In this document: positions 7,115 to 12,471 of the stretch, piece by piece
Layout of the letters: each line of letters starts with the position of its first letter
How positions within the stretch are numbered: the first letter of the stretch is position 1
Source of the DNA: Oscillospiraceae bacterium
GTDB lineage: Bacteria; Bacillota; Clostridia; Oscillospirales; Ruminococcaceae
Reading direction: 5' to 3'
Assembly (NCBI GenBank): GCA_900768245.1
Contig: CAAGCE010000180.1
Location: 1 to 12,471, forward strand
Length of the DNA stretch: 12,471 bases
Position numbers and translations under genes: made by a program
The notes under the pieces: generated by a model
What the model was told of the DNA's origin: nothing
Seen by the model: the letters and a program-made list of their open reading frames with translations, nothing else
Database searches by the model: none

Positions 7115-7136
7115 CTATCTATACAATATTATACAC
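7108..7136. repeat. Inverted repeat at the mod truncation point
   Basis: GTGTATA at 7108-7114 and TATACAC at 7130-7136 are exact complements separated by 15 bases; the spacer contains a further TATAC (7120-7124). The mod reading frame ends at the inner edge of the left arm. The recombinase gene begins 120 bases further on. Paired arms with a short spacer are the usual form of tyrosine recombinase crossover sites, so this may be an att or inversion site, but A+T-rich DNA gives such repeats by chance. Confidence 0.4.
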
Positions 7137-7186
7137 TAAAACACCGTATTTTTCAACCATATTTTGCAAATTTCTCCTGTTTTTGT

Positions 7187-7204
7187 TCGACAAAAATCGA
7201 CAAA
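7187..7204. repeat. Two TCGACAAA direct repeats, one helical turn apart
   Basis: TCGACAAA occurs at 7187-7194 and again at 7197-7204, offset by exactly 10 bp so that both copies face the same side of the helix. The second copy contains the -35 hexamer TCGACA of the recombinase promoter. This is a plausible site for autoregulation by the recombinase or another protein. Confidence 0.5.
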
Positions 7205-7225
7205 TCATCTAAAAAGGTATATAAT
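7197..7225 (+). promoter_or_regulatory. Sigma-A type promoter of the tyrosine recombinase gene
   Basis: TCGACA (7197-7202, one mismatch to TTGACA), a 17-base spacer and a perfect TATAAT (7220-7225). The expected transcript start is near 7232, giving a short leader with ribosome binding site AAGGAGG (7240-7246), 9 nt before the ATG at 7256. Confidence 0.75.
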
Positions 7226-7255
7226 TAAAATATTATTTCAAGGAGGAATGCCAAT

Positions 7256-8164
7256 ATGTTCAATATGACTATTCAGATAAAAGCCTTTTTAGACTACTGT
7301 ACCGCCAGAAAAGCCCTCAGTAATAAAACGGTGAAAGCTTATTCAATAGATTTGAATCAGTTTTGTAAATTCTCCGATGGTCGATTTGATAAGGAAACAA
7401 TTTGCGCTTATGTTGCTTATTTGCATAACAGCTTTAAACCTAAAACAGTTAAACGTAAAATTGCAACAATAAAAGCATTTACCCACTATTTGATCATGGA
7501 AGAGATTATTGATATTAACCCATTTACCAAACTCGATATTTCGTTCAGAGAACCGATCATTCTTCCTAAAACAATACCGCTGAATGTTTTAAATGATGTG
7601 TTGATTGCTACTTACACAGAGTATAATAAAGCTCAAACCGAGTATTCCCGAAAACAGCATCTACGGAACATAGCTGTAATGGAAATGCTGTTTGCAACAG
7701 GGGCAAGAGTATCTGAAATATGCTCACTTACGTCTGCGACAATGGATCTTACCAATCATACAGTAAAGATTTACGGCAAGGGTTCAAAAGAACGGATTAT
7801 TCAGATTGAAAATCCGGATGTACTGAAAATTCTTTCTGATTATTTGGCTGCCTTTGCAGACGATATAGAAAAAACGGGATATATATTTATCAATAAGCTA
7901 CACAAACGCCTGACAGAGCAGTCTGTTCGGGAAATCATCAAAAAATATACAATGCTTTCAGGCAGTACTATGCACATAACTCCCCATATGTTCCGTCACT
8001 CCTTCGCAACCTTGCTTCTTGAAGAAGATGTTGACATACGATACATACAGAAAATACTCGGTCACAGTTCAATTACAACCACACAGATATACACACACGT
8101 TGCAATGTCAAAGCAAAAAGAAATTCTTTCAGTTAAACATCCACGGAACAAAATCAGTGTGTAA
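7256..8164 (+). CDS. Tyrosine recombinase/integrase (XerC/D-like)
   Basis: 302 residues, the usual size of XerC/D-type site-specific recombinases. The N-terminal SAM-like core-binding domain covers about 1-95 and the catalytic domain about 105-300. All catalytic residues are in place: Arg151 (FATGARVSE), Lys175 (YGKGSKER), His244 and Arg247 (HMFRHSF), His270 (LGHSSITTTQ) and the nucleophile Tyr279 (IYTHV). It makes paired strand exchanges without energy input, as an integrase, an invertase or a dimer resolver. The start at 7256 is fixed by AAGGAGG 9 nt upstream. It has its own promoter, runs opposite to all flanking genes and converges on dgt. Its neighbourhood (truncated mod, inverted repeat) suggests that it acts on this accessory region rather than being the chromosomal Xer pair. 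No partner recombinase is visible. Confidence 0.9.
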   Translation: MFNMTIQIKAFLDYCTARKALSNKTVKAYSIDLNQFCKFSDGRFDKETICAYVAYLHNSFKPKTVKRKIATIKAFTHYLIMEEIIDINPFTKLDISFREPIILPKTIPLNVLNDVLIATYTEYNKAQTEYSRKQHLRNIAVMEMLFATGARVSEICSLTSATMDLTNHTVKIYGKGSKERIIQIENPDVLKILSDYLAAFADDIEKTGYIFINKLHKRLTEQSVREIIKKYTMLSGSTMHITPHMFRHSFATLLLEEDVDIRYIQKILGHSSITTTQIYTHVAMSKQKEILSVKHPRNKISV

Positions 8165-8205
8165 ATTCATATTCAGTATATGCAGTATTTTGTATATTGC
8201 CTAAA

Positions 8206-9630
8206 TTATATTATTCCATTTAGCTCTTGATACAATCTTTTGGCAAAGCTGTCAGTCATACCGCATATATAATCGGTAACTAACAGGAGTCTTAAATACA
8301 GCTTTTCGTTATCATCTTTACCATTTGAATATATTTTATATATCTGACGGTAATTATCCGAAATCAGATGAATCATTCTTTTATCCATAGGAGAAAGCTC
8401 ATCATCGGTATCATATTTAACAGCAGTGGGAACGAATTTATCAAGCAGAAAATTGATCATATTTCCCGCTGCTATCTCTGTTTTGTATATTATTTGGGAT
8501 TTGAAAACATACTCAAAAGCTATGCTTCCCAATGCTTCAGACAACGCATTTCCACGGGAAACAGACATTACTTCACGGTTAAAGGTTCCGTTCATAATGC
8601 ACTGATAATTCTTTGTGAATCCATAAGACGCACAATAAAGCAGCTGCCCCTGAACATAGATTATCCAGTTCTGTACAGCGTTAAGTTCAGGATTCGGCAT
8701 ACTCTTTTCCTTTGCTCGTGCATACTTGGATTCAAGCATAGCAACAGCACTTTGATAGCTTTGCATTTCCTGTTCATCTGCACATTTTCCAACGTATTTT
8801 TCACTTTTAAGCTCTTCAAGCAGTTGAGAATAACTAATAAAGCCCTTTTTTACTGCATCCTCAATATCGGCAGTATGATATGCAATATCATCAGCCGCTT
8901 CCAGCAGATATGTAAGCGGATATCGGCAGTTTATCGCTCCTGTCGATTCTGTTATATCTTCAAAAAGCTCCTGCTCTGCGAAGTAATACCCCATCTTCTT
9001 ATCCTTAATATTTCCGCTTTTTTTATTGATCTCACACGATGACACAGGGTACTTTATCAACGTATTTAACAAAGCATAGGTCAGATGCATACCATTTTCA
9101 TCAACAAGATAATGCAGCTTTGTCAGCAGACGAAGTGCCTGAGCGTTGCCTTCAAAATGATACAGATCATTTTTCATCTGTTCGTTTAAATTGTTTTCAA
9201 CAGAAGTGCCTTTATATTCAATTTTGGACAGATTAGTTTTGAACCAATTACGAATAGAGTCCTCTCCGAAGTGTCCGAAAGGAGGATTGCCGATATCGTG
9301 GAGCAGTCCTGCACATTCAAGAATGCTGCAAACTTTTTCCTTTATCTCGGGTGTTAATTCGTCATCTTTGTTGTTGTCAATAAGATACTGAAAAGCTGTC
9401 TGTCCAAGAGACTTTGCAAAAGAGGCGACCTCCAGAGAATGAGTAAGCCTTGTACGCACAAAATCACTGTTATCCAAAGGAAAGACCTGTGTCTTGTCCT
9501 GTAAGCGTCTGAAAGAAGCACTGCATATTATCCGATGATAATCCTTTTGGAATTCATTGCGAAGGTCGTTTTTATTGCTGCCTTTGGACGATGACAGACG
9601 TTTTTCACATAAGAGATTTTCCCATTCCAT
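8206..9630 (-). CDS. dgt: Deoxyguanosine triphosphate triphosphohydrolase (dGTPase, HD domain)
   Basis: 474 residues of the dNTP triphosphohydrolase family, which splits dGTP (often also other dNTPs) into deoxynucleoside and tripolyphosphate in the cytoplasm. The metal-binding HD residues are visible: His64 (RTRLTHSLEVA), His111-Asp112 (GLLHDIGNPPFGHFGE) and the distal Asp in ADDIAY (246-251). The family signature FEGNAQ is at about 159-164. Length compares with about 500 in E. coli Dgt. Start ATG at 9630, with GAGGT 8-9 nt upstream. It begins only 21 bp after the TolC-like gene, leaving no room for a separate promoter, so it is probably the last gene of the export operon. Roles known for the family are dNTP pool control and, in some bacteria, phage defence by dGTP depletion. 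Which applies here cannot be decided from sequence. Confidence 0.9.
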   Translation of the reverse strand: MEWENLLCEKRLSSSKGSNKNDLRNEFQKDYHRIICSASFRRLQDKTQVFPLDNSDFVRTRLTHSLEVASFAKSLGQTAFQYLIDNNKDDELTPEIKEKVCSILECAGLLHDIGNPPFGHFGEDSIRNWFKTNLSKIEYKGTSVENNLNEQMKNDLYHFEGNAQALRLLTKLHYLVDENGMHLTYALLNTLIKYPVSSCEINKKSGNIKDKKMGYYFAEQELFEDITESTGAINCRYPLTYLLEAADDIAYHTADIEDAVKKGFISYSQLLEELKSEKYVGKCADEQEMQSYQSAVAMLESKYARAKEKSMPNPELNAVQNWIIYVQGQLLYCASYGFTKNYQCIMNGTFNREVMSVSRGNALSEALGSIAFEYVFKSQIIYKTEIAAGNMINFLLDKFVPTAVKYDTDDELSPMDKRMIHLISDNYRQIYKIYSNGKDDNEKLYLRLLLVTDYICGMTDSFAKRLYQELNGII

Positions 9631-9651
9631 AATATTTACCTCACTTTTATA

Positions 9652-10806
9652 TTAATAATTATTTATAACGACATCTGCCCCGTCTTCAATAAGACAAAGC
9701 TTGTCATAAAGAAGATCGGCCTGAGCAAGTGCAGTATCTGCTTTGTACATTTCCGATTTTATCTCAGAATATTGCTTCAGATAATCAAGCTCGCTCATAT
9801 TTCCTGTATCATAAGCAGTTTTAAGAATATCAAGCTTATCCGCAAGCACCGAGTTATACTCTTTGCTGCAAAGATATTCTGCATAAGCCTGCTCATAATC
9901 TGAAATCAAATTCCCAATTTGTGCTTTGGATTCATTTTCTTTTATCTCGAAATTCAGCTTGTCGATCTCATAGGAATTGCTGTAGGATTTGTATGTATCG
10001 CTGTCCTTGCCGTAAATGCTTTCGATTTCTTCAAGATAATCTTTATCAAAATCTATACTTTTTCTTTGCTTTTTTAACTCAAAGCTGTTTTTGGAGAAAT
10101 CTTTGTAAAGCTTGTCCGCATCAAAATCCCGATAATCTATGCTTTTCGGCAATTCACATTTTACAGAAAATTTTTCTGTATTCTCATATTGATTCAGAAA
10201 ATCCGCTATTTCTCTTGTTTTGCTTTGGGCAGATTTTTCTGCTGCCGATAACTCGTTTTCAGCCATTTGCAGATTGATCTGAGCAAGCTTGCAATCCGTT
10301 TCAGTTGACTGTCTGTTTTCAAGCTTGACCGTTTCAACTTCTGCATATTTTTTTAAATAATCAACATTTGCTTGCAGGATACCGACCTGTTTTTCCAAGC
10401 CGCAAAGCTCATAATATTTCGATTTCAGTGCAAGATCGGTGAGCTTTCTGTCAAGCTCTTCCTTGTCTTCATCGTAGTATTCAAACTCCATATCTGCAAG
10501 CTCGGACTTCTTTTTAAGCTCGGCAATTTTCAGCTTGTACTCATAATATTTGCTGTCACTCTGAGATGTTTTTTTCAGCATCTGCTCATAATATTTCAAT
10601 TCATATTCGGTATTATCTGCATTTATCTCCGCATTTTCCTTTTCGTATTCATAGATTTTATAGGAATAGGTATTCTTTTTGGCAAATTTCTGCAAAGCTT
10701 TAAGGTTCATGTCTGCACTCAGCATTTTCCCCACAGCAGCCGCAGTAACCGACAGCGACATTAGTGCTGCAATTGATAATGCACACGCAATAATTTTCTT
10801 TTTCAT
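9652..10806 (-). CDS. TolC-like coiled-coil secretion protein
   Basis: 384 residues with a cleavable-looking signal peptide (MKKKIIACALSIAALMSLSV, cleavage near AAA), followed by nearly continuous alpha-helical coiled coil. Two TolC/OEP-type repeats are recognisable; the clearest is near the C-terminus (LDILKTAYDTGNMSELDYLKQ, about 333-353), matching the family's L..a...Y..G..s.ldyL pattern. Start taken at the ATG at 10806, since GAGG (10818-10815) lies 8 nt upstream and overlaps the preceding stop codon; the longer open frame from 10845 lies inside the previous gene. In Gram-negatives TolC is the outer-membrane exit duct. Here the beta-barrel portion seems reduced, so it may be a wall-spanning or periplasm-like adaptor working with the HlyD-type protein encoded 10 nt upstream. 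The cargo is unknown. Confidence 0.65.
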   Translation of the reverse strand: MKKKIIACALSIAALMSLSVTAAAVGKMLSADMNLKALQKFAKKNTYSYKIYEYEKENAEINADNTEYELKYYEQMLKKTSQSDSKYYEYKLKIAELKKKSELADMEFEYYDEDKEELDRKLTDLALKSKYYELCGLEKQVGILQANVDYLKKYAEVETVKLENRQSTETDCKLAQINLQMAENELSAAEKSAQSKTREIADFLNQYENTEKFSVKCELPKSIDYRDFDADKLYKDFSKNSFELKKQRKSIDFDKDYLEEIESIYGKDSDTYKSYSNSYEIDKLNFEIKENESKAQIGNLISDYEQAYAEYLCSKEYNSVLADKLDILKTAYDTGNMSELDYLKQYSEIKSEMYKADTALAQADLLYDKLCLIEDGADVVINNY

Positions 10807-10816
10807 ATCCAATTCC

Positions 10817-12334
10817 TCAATCATCAATAAAGTCCAGCTTTTCAAGCAGCCAGCATATTATTTTTCTCTGCTTTGTGACAACCCTTGCTTCGCATTCCAT
10901 GCCCGAAACAAGTTCAAGTCCCATTGTGTCGTCAATGCTAACCTCTGCAACATAATATGACATTCCGTTTTCGCTTGAACGCACATCGGTAGAGATACTT
11001 TTTACCGTTCCCACAAGCTCTCCGTACTCCTGATATGGGTATGCCGCAAAACGCAAACGAACGCTCTGACCAATTTCGGTTTCGCTTATATCGGCAGAAA
11101 AAAGATACATTGTAAGCTTATATGCACCTTCGGTATCGGGAACTACGGTCGCAATGGTCTGACCGCTCTGAACAAGGTCGGCGGTGCTTAAATCGGCGTA
11201 CATATTCACCGTTCCATCGATCGGTGCAATTACCTCCGCATTTCTGATATTCAGCTCTATGTCGTCGATCTGTTTTTCGATAGAAATAATATTGGCTTCA
11301 TTGGATTTTATGCTGTCCGCAATTCCCGACAGCATCTCAAGTTTCATATTTTCCGCAGCGAGCTGTTCATCGTGGCTTATCTCCGAATATGATGATAAGC
11401 TTTGATTCTGACTTTTTAAGCTGTATTCCAGATTGGAAATATTCTTTTCCGCTGCTGTGATTTTCTGCTCGATATTCAACTTGAATTCGCTTATGTATTT
11501 GTCCTTTTCAAGCTTTGCATTTTCATGGCTGCGGCAGAAGCTTTCATACTCGGACTGGGAAATTCCGCCTGCCTTGAAAAGCGGTTCTGCATTTTCTTTA
11601 TCTGATTTTTTCTGATTTATATTGACATCATATGCATTTATAGCGGCTGTATAATCGGCATACTGCATAGCATATACGCTTGATTTATCTTCAAACATAT
11701 CCGAATTTGCTTCAACGGAGCTTTTCAGCGTTTCAAGTTCCGACAGCTCTTTGTGATATATTGCAAGCTGACTTTTTATGCTTTCAGCGGAGATGACAGC
11801 ACTGTCGGCTGCATTGTCTGTATCGGCAGAGGTATTTTTATATTGCTCGGAAAGACTCTGCAAATCGGAAATGTACTTCTCATATTTCAGATAATATGCC
11901 AACTCGTCAGAATTGCTTTTGTCAAAAAGATTTTCGCCGTTTGAAATGCTTTCCTCAAGCCTTTTCAGATTAATATTTTCCGTTTCAATACGCTGTTTTT
12001 CCTTTGTGTATGTTGAAAGGGACTGCTCCAGATCTGCGGTGTCAATCTTGAAAAGCAAATCGCCATTTTTAACACAGTCACCCTCTGAAATGTTCAGCGT
12101 TTCAACACGTCCGGTCATAAGGCTGCTGATAGTGCTGACACTTTCGCCCGGACGGACAACTCCGCTTGCCTTAATAAAATAGTCGATCTCACCGATACAG
12201 CACCACGCCAACGCAACTGCCAGCAGCAGAACAAGTATCCATGTGAATATCGGCATTCCCTTATTCGGCTTTTCGTGCAGCATTTCTACGCTGTCCGTTA
12301 TCTCATTCATCGGCAGTATTATTTCCTTTGTCAT
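10817..12334 (-). CDS. HlyD-family membrane fusion protein
   Basis: 505 residues. A short cytoplasmic N-terminus is followed by one transmembrane helix (about 29-50, FTWILVLLLAVALAWCC). Two halves of a biotinyl-lipoyl-like domain flank a long coiled-coil hairpin: GRVETLNISEGDCVKNGDLL (75-94) and VIAPIDGTVNMY...VQSGQTIATVVP (368-399), with coiled coil at about 100-365. Then comes a beta-barrel domain with the RLRFAAYPYQEYG segment typical of HlyD. Such proteins bridge an ABC exporter to an outer partner in type I-like secretion of peptides or proteins, including bacteriocins in Firmicutes. The partner encoded next is TolC-like. The ABC transporter is not visible and probably lies beyond the right edge. 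AAGGAAGG (12347-12340) sets the start at 12334. The first 32 nt overlap the upstream small gene. Confidence 0.85.
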   Translation of the reverse strand: MTKEIILPMNEITDSVEMLHEKPNKGMPIFTWILVLLLAVALAWCCIGEIDYFIKASGVVRPGESVSTISSLMTGRVETLNISEGDCVKNGDLLFKIDTADLEQSLSTYTKEKQRIETENINLKRLEESISNGENLFDKSNSDELAYYLKYEKYISDLQSLSEQYKNTSADTDNAADSAVISAESIKSQLAIYHKELSELETLKSSVEANSDMFEDKSSVYAMQYADYTAAINAYDVNINQKKSDKENAEPLFKAGGISQSEYESFCRSHENAKLEKDKYISEFKLNIEQKITAAEKNISNLEYSLKSQNQSLSSYSEISHDEQLAAENMKLEMLSGIADSIKSNEANIISIEKQIDDIELNIRNAEVIAPIDGTVNMYADLSTADLVQSGQTIATVVPDTEGAYKLTMYLFSADISETEIGQSVRLRFAAYPYQEYGELVGTVKSISTDVRSSENGMSYYVAEVSIDDTMGLELVSGMECEARVVTKQRKIICWLLEKLDFIDD

Positions 12335-12464
12335 TTTTACCTTCCTTTATAAGTTCGAGGGTTTCTATTAGAACGTCGTCCCATTTAAGACGATTCTCGT
12401 AGGTACTATAGTTAATCCCTTGTGAAATAAGTTCATCACGTTTATTTAGTGTTTCTTTGTTCAT
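12303..12464 (-). CDS. Small acidic protein overlapping the HlyD gene (possibly partial)
   Basis: 53 codons in a different frame from the HlyD-type gene, whose first 32 nt it overlaps. The sequence begins MNKETLNKRDELISQGINYS and ends in a charged, Gly/Asn-rich tail. It has no signal peptide, Cys, double-Gly cleavage site or membrane helix, so it does not look like a classic bacteriocin precursor. The frame stays open to the window edge, so the ATG at 12464 may be internal to a longer gene; the bases just before it show no ribosome binding site. The overlap suggests translational coupling with the exporter gene. Function unknown. Confidence 0.45.
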   Translation of the reverse strand: MNKETLNKRDELISQGINYSTYENRLKWDDVLIETLELIKEGKNDKGNNTADE

Positions 12465-12471
12465 ATTAACA

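Noticed and set aside
7108..8205. Matching att repeats on both sides of the recombinase gene
   Set aside because: Only TGTGTA is shared between the left repeat and the sequence around 8157-8163, which lies in the gene's own end; too short to support element ends.
8165..8205. Shared terminator between the convergent recombinase and dgt genes
   Set aside because: The 41-bp gap is A+T-rich, but I find no stem followed by a T-run in either direction.
8368..9042. Plus-strand open frame of 224 codons inside dgt
   Set aside because: It lies wholly antisense to a well-supported dGTPase gene and has a composition typical of reverse-complement reading.

Overview
The window looks like an accessory region on the chromosome or an integrative element of a low-to-mid-GC Gram-positive gut-type Clostridia (Ruminococcus or Lachnospiraceae-like). 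The grounds are strong AGGAGG-type ribosome binding sites, A+T-rich intergenic DNA, a Clostridia-style ECF sigma/anti-sigma/lipoprotein operon, and non-coding DNA resembling that of Firmicutes conjugative elements. The taxon is inferred from style and remembered protein families, not from a search.

Layout. Positions 1-392 hold no convincing gene. They contain a run of hairpins (4-17, 29-48, 50-108, 154-169) resembling the non-coding mobilization region of Firmicutes conjugative elements, then a minus-strand rho-independent terminator (321-353). The terminator serves a decapitated response regulator gene, of which only the DNA-binding tail remains (393-533). Abutting it is an intact minus-strand operon (529-2359): ECF sigma factor, single-pass anti-sigma protein and lipoprotein. 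In front of the sigma gene lie a perfect 15-bp-arm palindrome (2379-2409) and an ECF-type promoter candidate (2411-2435). From 2700 to about 3814, in more G+C-rich DNA on the plus strand, are the C-terminal part of an Lhr-like helicase and the first codons of a translationally coupled second gene.

The middle (3815-7114, minus strand) is a decayed type III restriction-modification locus. The res gene is complete except for a single in-frame TGA at codon 745, just before its nuclease half. The mod gene survives only as its last 63 codons. The mod break coincides with a 7-bp inverted repeat (7108-7136). Beyond it is an intact tyrosine recombinase (7256-8164, plus) with a clear promoter and two TCGACAAA repeats exactly 10 bp apart over its -35 box.

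The right part (8206-12471, minus) is one tight operon, read from the right edge leftward: a 53-codon small ORF, an HlyD-type membrane fusion protein, a TolC-like coiled-coil protein and a dGTP triphosphohydrolase. Spacings are a 32-nt overlap, 10 nt and 21 nt. The first two recognisable proteins are parts of an export machine whose ABC transporter is not visible here. The close linkage of a nucleotide-depleting HD hydrolase to export proteins is the most unusual arrangement in the window.

Overall, at least four broken genes (response regulator, helicase, mod, res) lie between intact modules, as expected for a hotspot where mobile and defence DNA has repeatedly been inserted and deleted.
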